Shown here piece after piece: positions 33,192-41,795 of a stretch of 64,000 nucleotides of DNA (within the stretch, counting starts at the first letter, position 1; each line of letters begins with the position of its first letter). This DNA is from Myxococcales bacterium (lineage in GTDB: Bacteria > Myxococcota > Myxococcia > Myxococcales > Myxococcaceae): assembly GCA_020846875.1 (NCBI GenBank), contig JADLDB010000151.1, forward strand, positions 30,552-94,551, given 5' to 3'. Below the pieces are notes generated by a model. The model did not search any database and was not told where the DNA came from. It saw only the letters and a program-made list of their open reading frames with translations. The translations under genes were made by a program, and so were the position numbers.

Positions 33192-34849
33192 CGGCGCTCT
33201 CCGTGACGCTGCTGGCGGTGGACGCGCTGCTGGCGCTGTACGCCTACCGGAAGCGGAGGAAGGGCCTGGTGGTGTGGCTCGTCATCCTCGCCACGCTCTT
33301 CGCGCTGACCGGCTCCACGGGCTTCCTCGTCTTCGGGACGATCATCGCCGCGCTCTTGCTCGGGCAGCCGCTCTTCGTGCTGATGGGCGCCCTGGCGATG
33401 GCGCTGTTGGCCACCGTCTCGGGGCTCTCCAGCTTCGACGAGCAGGTGATCATCGTCCGCAAGCTGCTGGAGCTGACCGGGAAGGAGGTGCTGCTGGCGA
33501 TCCCCTTCTTCGTGGTGGCGGGCGAGTTGATGACGCAGGGCAGCCTGGCCCGGCGGCTGATCGAGGTGATGAAGGCGCTGGTGGGGTGGATCCCCGGCGG
33601 CCTGGCGGTGGCGGCGGTGGCGGCCTGCTGCTTCTTCGCGGCGATCTCAGGCAGCTCGCCGGTGACGGTGGTGGCGATCGGCTCCATCATGGTGCCGGCG
33701 CTGGTGAAGGCGAAGTACCCCGAGGACTTCTCGGTGGGCCTTTTGACCAGCGCGGGCAGCCTGGGGATCCTCATCCCGCCGTCGATCCCGATGATCGTCT
33801 ATTCGATCATGGTGTCCTCGGCGACGCCGGTGGACCCGCTCGATCTCTTCATGGCGGGCGTGGGGCCGGGGCTCTTCATCGGCGCGGTGCTGGCCGGGTA
33901 CGCGGTGGTGAAGGGCCGGCAGTTCAAGATCCCCCGCGAGCCGTTCAGCCGGGCCCGCATCTGGCAGGCGGTCCGCCAGGGCTTCTGGTCGCTGCTGTTG
34001 CCGGTGATCATCCTGGGCGGCATCTACTCGGGCACCTTCACCGCCACCGAGGCCTCGGCCGTGTCGGTCGTCTACGCGCTGGCGGTGGAGTTCTTCATCC
34101 ACCGGGAGCTGGACCGGAAGAAGCTGCTCGCGGTGGCCGAAGGCTCGATGACGGTGATGGGCAGCCTGCTGGTGATCATCGCCCTGGCGATCGGCCTCAA
34201 CTACTTTCTGGTCGATCAGCAGGTGCCGGATCGCATGGTGGAGTGGCTCAAGACGTTCGAGCTCACGCCCACGAAGTTCCTCATCCTCGTCAACCTGCTG
34301 CTGCTCGTCGTCGGCTGCTTCATGGACATCATGAGCGCGATCCTGATCGTCGCGCCCATGCTGGCCCCGATGGCCGCGGCGATGGGGATCAACCCCATCC
34401 ACATGGGGATCATCTTCATCGTCAACCTGGAGATCGGCTACCTCACGCCGCCGGTAGGCTTGAACCTCTTCGTCAGCTCCACGCTCTTCAAGAAGGGGCT
34501 GGGCTGGGTGGTGAAGGCGGTGGTGCCCACCACGCTGCTCCTCATGGCCAGCCTGGTGGTGATCACCTGGTGGCCCGGGCTGTCGCTCACCCTGGTGGAC
34601 GTGTTCAAGGACGAGCCGGCCGCGGTGGTGAAGCCGACGGAGCCCACCACGCCGGTGGAGCAGCCGCCCGACGGGAAGGTGAAGAGCCTGGAAGAGCTGA
34701 TGCGCGAGGCGAAGCAGCAGGAGGACGCGCCGGCGCCGCCGCAGCGGGTGAAGAGCCTCGAGGAGCTGATGCGCGAAGCGAAGGAGAAGAAAGAGGACGC
34801 GCCGGCACCCGAGGCGGACGCAGACGCAGGCGCCGTCACTCCGTCGTGA
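33188..34849 (+). CDS. dctM: TRAP transporter large permease (DctM family) with repeat tail
   Basis: This is a 553-residue transport subunit with about 11-13 helices. Family motifs are visible: AISGSSPVTVVAIGSIMVPA, SLGILIPPSIPMIVYSI and, in the second half, LEIGYLTPPVGLNLFVSS. It drives sodium- or proton-coupled uptake of the ligand delivered by DctP. Unusual is a soluble C-terminal tail from about residue 480, with a 23-residue unit (VKSLEELMREAK...) twice in tandem at 498-520 and 521-543. The last 14 bases overlap the end of the convergent cusA-like gene. Confidence 0.93.
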   Translation: MTALSVTLLAVDALLALYAYRKRRKGLVVWLVILATLFALTGSTGFLVFGTIIAALLLGQPLFVLMGALAMALLATVSGLSSFDEQVIIVRKLLELTGKEVLLAIPFFVVAGELMTQGSLARRLIEVMKALVGWIPGGLAVAAVAACCFFAAISGSSPVTVVAIGSIMVPALVKAKYPEDFSVGLLTSAGSLGILIPPSIPMIVYSIMVSSATPVDPLDLFMAGVGPGLFIGAVLAGYAVVKGRQFKIPREPFSRARIWQAVRQGFWSLLLPVIILGGIYSGTFTATEASAVSVVYALAVEFFIHRELDRKKLLAVAEGSMTVMGSLLVIIALAIGLNYFLVDQQVPDRMVEWLKTFELTPTKFLILVNLLLLVVGCFMDIMSAILIVAPMLAPMAAAMGINPIHMGIIFIVNLEIGYLTPPVGLNLFVSSTLFKKGLGWVVKAVVPTTLLLMASLVVITWWPGLSLTLVDVFKDEPAAVVKPTEPTTPVEQPPDGKVKSLEELMREAKQQEDAPAPPQRVKSLEELMREAKEKKEDAPAPEADADAGAVTPS

Positions 34850-37800
34850 TCCCCACCACCTCCGCCAGCGGGCGCCCGGTGCGCTGCGCGCGCTTCAACT
34901 GCGCGTAGCGCCAGTAGGTGTAGACGACGGGGATCAGCTCCAGGGTGAGGAAGGCGCTGGTGATCAACCCGCCCACCATCGGCGCGGCGATGCGCTTCAT
35001 CACGTCGGCGCCGGTGCCCTGGCTCCAGAGCAGCGGCATCAGGCCGATCAGCATGGTGGCCACCGTCATCAGCTTGGGCCGCACCCGCTGCACCGTGCCC
35101 TCTTCGTGCGCCTCGATGATGTCGTCGAGCGAGTTGAGCGTGCCCGCGCGGACCCGCCGGTAGAAGGCGTGATCGATGTAGACGATCATCACCACGCCCG
35201 TCTGCGTGGCCAGGCCGATGAGCGCGATGATCCCCACGTACACCGCCGTCGAGAGCCGGTAGTCGAGCAGGTACAGGGCCCAGGCGCTGCCCACCAGGGC
35301 GAAGGGGATCGACAGGAAGACGATCAACACCTCGGTGAGGTGCTTGAACTGCAGCCACAGGAGCAGCGCGACGATCGCCAGGGCCAGCGGCACCAGCCAG
35401 CGCATGCGATCCTTCATCTCCTCCAGCAGCTCGTACTGGCCGGTCCACTTCAGGTACATGCCTTCGCCCAGGAGCACCTGCCCCTGCGCGCGCGCCGCGT
35501 CCACCCGCACCTTGGCGTCCTCGACGAAGCTGCCGGGATCGCGCCAGCTCTCGAGATCGACGTACACGTAGCCCACCAGCAGGCCTGCCTCGTTGCGCAG
35601 CATGGGCGGCCCCGCCGTCACCACCACCTGCGCCAGCTCGCCCAGGGGCACGCTGCCGCCGCGGGGCAGGGGCACCAGCACCCGCCGCAGCGCCTCGGGG
35701 CTGGACCGGAAGTCCTCCTGGTAGCGGACCGACACCGCGTAGCGCCGCCGCCCCTCCACCGTCGTCGACACCGTGGCGCCCCCCACCGCCGTCTCCAGCG
35801 CGTTGGACAGCGCGTCGAGCTGCAGCCCGTAGCGGGACAGCGCCTCCCGATCCGGCACCACGTCCACGTAGGCCCCGCCCAGGCTGCGCTCGAACAGGAC
35901 GCTGCGGGCGCCGGGCACCTGCTTGAGCTGCGCCTCCAGCTCCGTCCCCGCCACCTCGATCGCGTTCAAGTCGCTGCCGAACACCTTCACCCCGATGGGC
36001 GTGCGCACCCCGGTGGACAGCATGTCGATGCGCGCCTTGATCGGCATGGTCCACGCGTTGGTCCAGCCGGGCTGGTTGAGCGAGGCGTTCAGCTTCGCCA
36101 CCAGCTCGTCCCACGTCTCCGGCCGCTCCTCGGGCCAGATCGCCCGCAGCGGGGGCTTGAGCGCCTCGGGCAGCCACGAGGAATACCAGCGCGGCTCCTT
36201 CACCTTCGGCCACTGCTCCCGCGGGTGGAGCTGCACCACCGTCTCCACCATCGACAGCGGCGCGGGATCGGTCGGCGTCTCGGCGCGCCCCACCTTGCCG
36301 AACACCGTCTTCACCTCCGGGAAGGTCTTCAGCACCTGATCCTGCAACTGGAGCTGCCGCTTGGCCTCCTCGATGGAGATGTTGGGCAGCGTGGTGGGCA
36401 TGGAGAGGATGTCGCCTTCGTTGAGCGCCGGCATGAACTCGCTGCCCAGGTGCCGGGCCACGGGGATCGCCGAGAGCACCGCGAACAGGCCGATCGCCAG
36501 CGTCGTCACCGGCCGCTTCAGCGCCACGTGCACGAAGGGCGCGTAGAGGCGAACGATGAAGCGCGACAGCGGGTGCTTCGACTCGGGCCGCACCTTCCCC
36601 GACAACAGGAAGTCCCGCAGCGCCGGCGCGAAGGTGATGCTCAAGAGCGCCGCCGACAGCATGACGAACGTCTTGGTGAAGGCCAGCGGGCGGAAGAGGC
36701 GGCCGGCCTGCCCGGTGAGGCCGAAGACGGGCAGGAAGCTGGCCGCGATGATCAACAGCGAGAAGAAGATCGCCGGCGTCACCTCCTTCGCCGCTTCGTG
36801 CAGCAGCCGCCGCCGCTCCGCGGGCGAGAGCCCTTCAGGCGCGTGCTCCAGCTTCTTGTGGCAGGCCTCGATCATCACGATCTCTGCGTCCACCGTGGCG
36901 CCCAGGGCGATCGCGATCCCGCCCAGGCTCATGATGGTCGACGGCAGATCGAGCCACCCCATGGGGAGGAAGGACAGCAGCACCGCCAGCGGCATGGAGA
37001 AGATGGGCAGCAGCGCCGAGCGGAACGAGAGCAGGAAGAGCAGGATGACCAGCGCGACGGTGATCCCCTCTTCCAGGAGCGCCGTCTTCAAGGTGGCGAT
37101 CGCGCGCTCGATGAGGCCGCTGCGATCGTACGTGGGCACCACCTCCACCCCCGCCGGCAGCGCGCCCTTCACCTCGGTCAGCCGCTGCTTCACCCGCTCG
37201 ATGACCCCCAGCGCGTTCTCCCCGCTGCGGGCGATGACGATCGCCCCCACCGTCTCGCCGCGGCCGTCCAGCTCGGCCAGCCCGCGCCGCAGATCCGGCC
37301 CGAAGGTCACCGTGCCCACGTCGGCCACCCGCACCGGTGTCCCCGACTCGTCGGTGCGGATCGTCACCTGCGCCAGTTGGGTGAGGTTCTCCAGGTAGCC
37401 CCGCCCGCGGATGAAGTACTCGCGGCCGCTCAGCTCCAGCACCCGGCCGCCCACCTCGCCGTTGCTCCTGCGCACCGCCTCGGCCACCTCGTTGATGGTG
37501 AGGCGAAAGGCGCGCAGCTTCTCGGGATCGAGCCGCACCTGGTACTGCTTCTCGTAGCCGCCCACGCTGGCCACCTGGGCCACGCCGGGCACCGACTCCA
37601 GCGCGTAGCGCAAGGTGAAGTCCTGCAGGCTGCGCAGCTCGGCCAGATCCCGCTGGCCGCTGGTGTCCACCAGCGCGTACTCGTACACCCAGCCCACGCT
37701 GGTCGCGTCCGGGCCGAGGGTCGGGCTGACGCCTTCAGGCAGCGTCGCCGCGAGCCCCGCCAGGTACTCCATCACCCGCGAGCGCGCCCAGTAGGTGTCG

Positions 37801-38102
37801 GTGCCCTCCTCGAAGATGACGTAGAGGAAGGACATGCCCAGCATCGAGTAGCCCCGCACCGCGCTCACCTTCGGGGCGGCCAGCAGGCGGCTGGCGATGG
37901 GGTAGGTGACCTGATCCTCCACCAGGGTGGGGCTGCGGCCCTTCCACTCGGTGAAGATGATCACCTGCGGATCCGAGAGATCGGGGATCGCGTCGAGCGG
38001 CATGGAGCGCAGCGCGCGCACCGAGGCCACCCCGGCCACCAGGAAGAGGAAGAGCACCAGCCACCGCTGCTGCGCGCACCACTCGATGACGCGGGCGATC
38101 AT
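34836..38102 (-). CDS. cusA: Heavy-metal RND efflux pump (CusA/CzcA family)
   Basis: This is a 1088-residue inner-membrane trimeric pump with 12 helices and two large periplasmic loops. The start MIARVIEWCAQQRWLVL and the Asp/Glu-containing fourth helix (ALGATVDAEIVMIEACHKK) mark the heavy-metal-efflux branch. VTYPIASRLLAAPKV is typical of the porter domain. Monovalent Cu/Ag is favoured by the adaptor's two metal-binding domains, but Co/Zn/Cd cannot be excluded from sequence alone. It is last in the operon tolC-cusB-cusA, 4 bases after the adaptor, and overlaps dctM by 14 bases at the 3' ends. Confidence 0.93.
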   Translation of the reverse strand: MIARVIEWCAQQRWLVLFLFLVAGVASVRALRSMPLDAIPDLSDPQVIIFTEWKGRSPTLVEDQVTYPIASRLLAAPKVSAVRGYSMLGMSFLYVIFEEGTDTYWARSRVMEYLAGLAATLPEGVSPTLGPDATSVGWVYEYALVDTSGQRDLAELRSLQDFTLRYALESVPGVAQVASVGGYEKQYQVRLDPEKLRAFRLTINEVAEAVRRSNGEVGGRVLELSGREYFIRGRGYLENLTQLAQVTIRTDESGTPVRVADVGTVTFGPDLRRGLAELDGRGETVGAIVIARSGENALGVIERVKQRLTEVKGALPAGVEVVPTYDRSGLIERAIATLKTALLEEGITVALVILLFLLSFRSALLPIFSMPLAVLLSFLPMGWLDLPSTIMSLGGIAIALGATVDAEIVMIEACHKKLEHAPEGLSPAERRRLLHEAAKEVTPAIFFSLLIIAASFLPVFGLTGQAGRLFRPLAFTKTFVMLSAALLSITFAPALRDFLLSGKVRPESKHPLSRFIVRLYAPFVHVALKRPVTTLAIGLFAVLSAIPVARHLGSEFMPALNEGDILSMPTTLPNISIEEAKRQLQLQDQVLKTFPEVKTVFGKVGRAETPTDPAPLSMVETVVQLHPREQWPKVKEPRWYSSWLPEALKPPLRAIWPEERPETWDELVAKLNASLNQPGWTNAWTMPIKARIDMLSTGVRTPIGVKVFGSDLNAIEVAGTELEAQLKQVPGARSVLFERSLGGAYVDVVPDREALSRYGLQLDALSNALETAVGGATVSTTVEGRRRYAVSVRYQEDFRSSPEALRRVLVPLPRGGSVPLGELAQVVVTAGPPMLRNEAGLLVGYVYVDLESWRDPGSFVEDAKVRVDAARAQGQVLLGEGMYLKWTGQYELLEEMKDRMRWLVPLALAIVALLLWLQFKHLTEVLIVFLSIPFALVGSAWALYLLDYRLSTAVYVGIIALIGLATQTGVVMIVYIDHAFYRRVRAGTLNSLDDIIEAHEEGTVQRVRPKLMTVATMLIGLMPLLWSQGTGADVMKRIAAPMVGGLITSAFLTLELIPVVYTYWRYAQLKRAQRTGRPLAEVVGITTE

Positions 38103-38106
38103 CGGC

Positions 38107-39609
38107 TCACTTCCACGGTTGGGGGATGGTGTGCTTGCAGTCGTCCAGCATGGTGCCCATGCCGGCGTGCTGCGCCTCGCAGGCGGCGCAGGCCTTCCAC
38201 TTGTCGGGGAACTTCAGCTTGTCCACCTGGAGATCGCACGGGTGCGGCTGGCTGCCGGAGCTGGACAGGGACGCCTGCAGGCGGCTCTCGGAGTCCACCA
38301 GGAAGGCCGCGCCCGACACCACCCGCTCCCCGGCCGCCAGCGCGCCGCGCACCTCCTGCTCGCTGCCCAGGTCCTCGCCCAGATCGACGAGCCGCGGCGA
38401 CAGCGTGCCCCGGCCCTCGTCCACGAAGACGTAGCGCTGGGTGCCGGTGTCGATCACCGCGTCTCGCGGCACCACCAGGGCCTTGCGGGCGGGGCGCTCG
38501 AACTCCACCCAGCCGATCTGCCCCGGCTGCAGCGCGTTCTTCTCGTTGGGCAGCACCATGCGCACCTTCACGCTGCGCGCCTCCGGGTTGACCTGCGGGT
38601 AGATCAGATCGACGGTGCCCGAGACGCGCACGTCGGCGCGGTTGGCGAGGCTGAACGTGCCGGCGGTGCCCACGCCCACCGACGCGGCGTCGCCCGGATA
38701 CACCTCGGCCACCACGTACACGCGGGAGAGATCAGTGATCTCGTACAGCGGCACGTCGCTGGAGACGTAGGCGCCCAGCACCGCGTTCTTCAGCGTCACG
38801 TAGCCCGACACCGGCGCCGTCACCGGGAAGGCGCGCACCGCCGTCTTCGTCTTCACCACCTGCTCCACGGTGGCGGCGGGCACGCCGAGCAGCGCCAGCT
38901 TCTCCTTCGCCGCCTGCACCTGCCGCGCGCCCGTCTCCCCGAAGGCCAGCGCGGCGATCAGCTCGTTCTGCGCCTCGAGGACCGCCGGGCTGTAGACGCG
39001 CGCCAGCTCCTGGCCGGCCCGCACCCGCACGCCCGTCTCGGACACCGAGATGGCCTCCACGAAGCCGGGGGTGCGCAGGTGCACCCGCGCCTGCCCGCGC
39101 TCGGGGGAGACGATCGACGCCGCCACGCGCAGCGCGCCGGACACGTCCGTCTCCTTCACCGCGGTGTAGCGCAGGCCGATCGCCTGCTGCCGCTCCAGCG
39201 ACAGCGTCACCGGCACCACGCCCTCGGGCAGCGGGCCCTTCGGCGGCTTCACCTCCAGCGGGACCAGCCGCATCTTGCACAAGGGACAGGTGCCCGGGCC
39301 CGCCTGGACGATCTCGGGGTGCATCGGGCAGGTGTAGAGCTGCGCGGCGCCGGCGTCGTGCGAGTGGCTGGCGGCGGCGGGGATCGGCTCCAGATCCATC
39401 CCGCAGATCGGACACTGGCCCTTCGTGGGGGAGACGATCTGCGGGTGCATGGGGCAGCGGTAGAGGGCCTCGGCGTGGCTCGAGGCGGAGGTGGACGAGC
39501 CGGAGAGGTGGAGCCACGCGAAGAGCGCCAGCGCGGCCGAGGCGGCGATCAACACCCAGCGGACGATCGACGCGGCGCGCAGGGAGCGCGGGGTGAGCGG
39601 TGAGATCAT
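38107..39609 (-). CDS. cusB: RND efflux periplasmic adaptor with two heavy-metal-binding domains (CusB-like)
   Basis: This is a 500-residue adaptor. An N-terminal membrane anchor (IVRWVLIAASAALALFAW) is followed by two heavy-metal-binding domains in tandem (YRCPMHP...CPICGMDL at about 50-74; YTCPMHP...CPLCKMRL at about 92-116), then the barrel-sandwich, hairpin and beta-barrel of the CusB/CzcB family. An unusual C-terminal tail carries five Cys (PCDLQ; ACAACEAQH; DDCKH) and His/Met, perhaps another metal site. It links the pump to the TolC-like pore and passes metal to it. ATG at 39609 overlaps the tolC-like stop (ATGA). Confidence 0.92.
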   Translation of the reverse strand: MISPLTPRSLRAASIVRWVLIAASAALALFAWLHLSGSSTSASSHAEALYRCPMHPQIVSPTKGQCPICGMDLEPIPAAASHSHDAGAAQLYTCPMHPEIVQAGPGTCPLCKMRLVPLEVKPPKGPLPEGVVPVTLSLERQQAIGLRYTAVKETDVSGALRVAASIVSPERGQARVHLRTPGFVEAISVSETGVRVRAGQELARVYSPAVLEAQNELIAALAFGETGARQVQAAKEKLALLGVPAATVEQVVKTKTAVRAFPVTAPVSGYVTLKNAVLGAYVSSDVPLYEITDLSRVYVVAEVYPGDAASVGVGTAGTFSLANRADVRVSGTVDLIYPQVNPEARSVKVRMVLPNEKNALQPGQIGWVEFERPARKALVVPRDAVIDTGTQRYVFVDEGRGTLSPRLVDLGEDLGSEQEVRGALAAGERVVSGAAFLVDSESRLQASLSSSGSQPHPCDLQVDKLKFPDKWKACAACEAQHAGMGTMLDDCKHTIPQPWK

Positions 39610-40868
39610 GGCGTCTCCGGGGGCACGAGCTTGCTGCGCGGGGCGGCGCCGCCCACGGCCCAGTCGAGCTCGGCCAGCGCGTGCTCCAGGGTGCCGCGGG
39701 CCTCCACCAGGGAGACCTCCAGCTCGACGATGGCGTTCTCCGCGGTGAGCAGCAGCACCACGTCGCCCTGGCCGCTGCGGTAGGAGGCGAAGGCGGTGTC
39801 GAAGGCGCGGGTGGCGGCGGGCAGCGCCTTCTTCTCCAGCGCGTCGACGCGCACGGTGGCCTCCCGGACGGCCGCGAGCGCGCTGGTGACGTCCACCTCG
39901 ACGCGGTAGCGCGCGTCGGCTGCTTCTTCTCCGGCGGCCTCGGCCATCGTCTCTTCGCCGCGGCGGGCGGCAGCGCGACCGCCCCACAGCCAGGGCAGCT
40001 CGAGGCCGACGTTGAAGCCCAAGCCGTGGGACGGGGCCGAGCGCACCGGCGGGAAGTAGGACAGCCCGAGGGTGACCGCGGGGGCGAGCGCTTCCTGCTT
40101 CGCGGCCCGGGCGCTGGCGACGGCGCGGCGGGACTGGCCTTCCGCCCACCTCGGCTCCGGGCGGGCGGCGCGCGCGGCGTCGAGGAGCTCGCCGGCGGAG
40201 GCGGTGACGGTCTCTACCGGCCCAGCGGCAGGGTCCCCGAGGGCGCCGTCCGGCGGCCGGCCCAGCAGCGCGTTGAGGCGGGCGCGGGCGCGGGCGATGC
40301 CGGCGGCCTCCACGGCGACGTCGGCCTCCAGCCGGGCGCGGTCGCGAGTGGCCTGGGTGACGTCGTCCAGCCGTCCACCCGAGCTCTGCCGGGCCTCGGT
40401 CACCTCGACGACGCGGCCGAGGACGTCGAGGTGCCGGGAGTGAATGGCGTGCCGCGCCCAGGCCTCGCGGTAGTCGGCGAAGGTGTTGGCCACCTCGCGA
40501 TCCAGCTCCAGCGCCACGGCGTCGCGGCGGGCGCCTTCCATGTCGGCCTCGGCCTTGAGCGCTTGCTGCTTCGCGCCGCGGACGCCCCAGCCGGGGAGCC
40601 GCTGCTGGAAGGTGAACATCACCATGTCCGAGTCATAGAAGTTCCAGGGTTGATCGAGCGGCAGGCGCCACACCTGCGCCATCAGCTCGGGGCTGGGCAG
40701 GCTGCCGGCCGCGTCGCCCTGCGCTTCGAGCGCGGCCTCGCGGCGGCTGGAGGCGCGCAGGGCGGGGTTGTGAGCGCGCGCGGCGGCCTTGAGGGCGTCG
40801 AGCGTCAGCGGCTCCGGGAGCGCGTCCGGCGCGGCGGCGAGCAGGGTGGTGAGGGCGAGGACGTGCAT
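39606..40868 (-). CDS. TolC-family outer-membrane efflux protein (CusC-like)
   Basis: This is a 420-residue outer-membrane channel. A signal peptide (MHVLALTTLLAAAPDA) starts it, followed by two repeats of long coiled helices rich in Ala, Arg and Glu. LTLDALKAAARAHNPALRAS and the later SYRSGQGDVVLLLTAENAIVELEV are the usual outer-efflux-protein landmarks of the two halves. The start at 40868 gives the signal peptide directly; four extra upstream codons are possible. It is first in the Cus-type operon. A 23-base dyad upstream (40939-40961) may control it. Confidence 0.9.
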   Translation of the reverse strand: MHVLALTTLLAAAPDALPEPLTLDALKAAARAHNPALRASSRREAALEAQGDAAGSLPSPELMAQVWRLPLDQPWNFYDSDMVMFTFQQRLPGWGVRGAKQQALKAEADMEGARRDAVALELDREVANTFADYREAWARHAIHSRHLDVLGRVVEVTEARQSSGGRLDDVTQATRDRARLEADVAVEAAGIARARARLNALLGRPPDGALGDPAAGPVETVTASAGELLDAARAARPEPRWAEGQSRRAVASARAAKQEALAPAVTLGLSYFPPVRSAPSHGLGFNVGLELPWLWGGRAAARRGEETMAEAAGEEAADARYRVEVDVTSALAAVREATVRVDALEKKALPAATRAFDTAFASYRSGQGDVVLLLTAENAIVELEVSLVEARGTLEHALAELDWAVGGAAPRSKLVPPETP

Positions 40869-40938
40869 GCAGGGCTCCAACCGGTTGCCAGTAGGCGGCA
40901 GAAAGCGAGTTGTGACGGGGAGGGGCGTCGGAGGGCGT

Positions 40939-40961
40939 TGGTGTCAGTCCCGGCGACACCA
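40939..40961 (-). promoter_or_regulatory. Dyad upstream of the metal-efflux operon, candidate operator
   Basis: TGGTGTC (40939-40945) and GACACCA (40955-40961) are perfect inverted half-sites separated by 9 bases, 71-93 bases before the TolC-like start. There is no T-run on the minus strand after it. Size and place suit a dimeric metal-responsive regulator, though no regulator gene is adjacent. The remaining 187-base gap shows nothing else clear. Confidence 0.35.
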
Positions 40962-41055
40962 GGGAATCGCCGCTGGGGGCGTCGGCTCCCCCCTGCTCCA
41001 GGCCCGGGGAACGCACGCAAAGAAGCCCAGCGCGACGGCGAGCAGCGCCCGGCCC

Positions 41056-41502
41056 TCACAGCGGACGCTCGAGCTCCCATGCCGCCACGTTGAAGCCCGT
41101 CGCCTTGAACAAGTCCCCGTCCGCGCCCGCGTCCGCCGGCAGCGCGTGCGTCATCACCTTGCACCCGCGCGACTTGAAGTACGCCTCGGCTTCCTTGAGC
41201 AGCCGCTCGGCCACGCCCTGTCCCCGCCACGCCGGCGCCACGGTGAGCGCCTCGAGCCGGCCGTGCGTCGCGCCCGTGAAGGGGTGAGCGCCGCGCACCC
41301 GGGCGATCGCCCCGCCCACCGCGCGGCCCTCGTAATCCGCCACCAGGAGCCCTTCCGGCTCCTCCGACAGCGCCTTCTCCATCAACTGCCGGTACGTTTC
41401 GATCCAGTGCGCGCGCGACGGGAAGCGCTTCACCGTCTCTTGCTCCAGCGACTCCAGCACCGGAATGTCCATCACCTTCACGCGGCGCACGACCAGCGGC
41501 AT
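41056..41502 (-). CDS. GNAT family N-acetyltransferase
   Basis: This 148-residue enzyme of single-domain GNAT size has motif A RLEALTVAPAWRGQGVAERLLKEAE (R/Q-x-x-G-x-G/A acetyl-CoA loop: RGQGVA), preceded by a strand (LLVADYEGRAVGGAIARV) and ending with a typical FKATGFNVAAWELER. The acceptor is unknown; an N-terminal amine of a protein or small amine is possible. ATG start at 41502. It faces the candidate sRNA region divergently, and reads toward, but is 187 bases from, the TolC-like gene. Confidence 0.87.
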   Translation of the reverse strand: MPLVVRRVKVMDIPVLESLEQETVKRFPSRAHWIETYRQLMEKALSEEPEGLLVADYEGRAVGGAIARVRGAHPFTGATHGRLEALTVAPAWRGQGVAERLLKEAEAYFKSRGCKVMTHALPADAGADGDLFKATGFNVAAWELERPL

Positions 41503-41553
41503 GGCGGCTCTCTACCTGAAGCCCGATGCGAGGTGTCAGAGGACCTCTAGGCC

Positions 41554-41582
41554 TTGCAATTCGTTGATTTTACGTCGCTAAC
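41554..41582 (+). promoter_or_regulatory. Candidate promoter for the structured transcript
   Basis: TTGCAA (41554-41559) and GCTAAC (41577-41582) are 17 bases apart in an AT-richer stretch unlike its surroundings. The -10 is a weak match. The predicted start is near 41589, about 130 bases before a strong terminator. An 11-base dyad (AGAGGACCTCT, 41538-41548) lies just upstream. Confidence 0.35.
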
Positions 41583-41588
41583 GCGCCG

Positions 41589-41721
41589 CAGCATTTCAGT
41601 GTAGATGTTCCCAGCCGCAGGTGGTACAGCCTCCCACCTGACGGATTCGAGCGCGTCGGACCCTCCACCCACGCGCTCGCACGCCGCGCCGAGGCCCCTC
41701 CCCGGCGCGGCGTGTTTTTTT
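41589..41721 (+). ncRNA. Candidate small RNA, or leader attenuator of the LysM gene
   Basis: No gene is found here, but the plus strand can fold into three consecutive hairpins. The first pairs CAGGTGG with CCACCTG around a 9-base loop. The second is a perfect 9-bp stem CGAGCGCGT/ACGCGCTCG (41648-41656 with 41671-41679) and a 14-base C-rich loop. The third is a perfect 11-bp terminator stem followed by seven T. A promoter-like pair lies upstream and the transcript would be about 130 bases. Loops two and three both contain CCCTCC, complementary to ribosome-binding sites. Alternatively it is the 5' leader of the LysM gene that begins at 41796. The 5' end is an estimate. Confidence 0.5.
41680..41721 (+). 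terminator. Strong intrinsic terminator
   Basis: A perfect 11-bp stem (CACGCCGCGCC at 41680-41690 with GGCGCGGCGTG at 41704-41714) and a 13-base loop are followed by TTTTTTT (41715-41721). No annotated gene ends upstream on this strand; the next gene upstream points away. The terminator therefore implies a short transcript of its own or attenuation before the LysM gene. Confidence 0.85.
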
Positions 41722-41795
41722 CGTCGAAGGCTGCGCACTGGCTGGACGCTGCGTGTTGGATCGAAGATACGGTGTCGCCGCCGCCCGGAGCCCCC

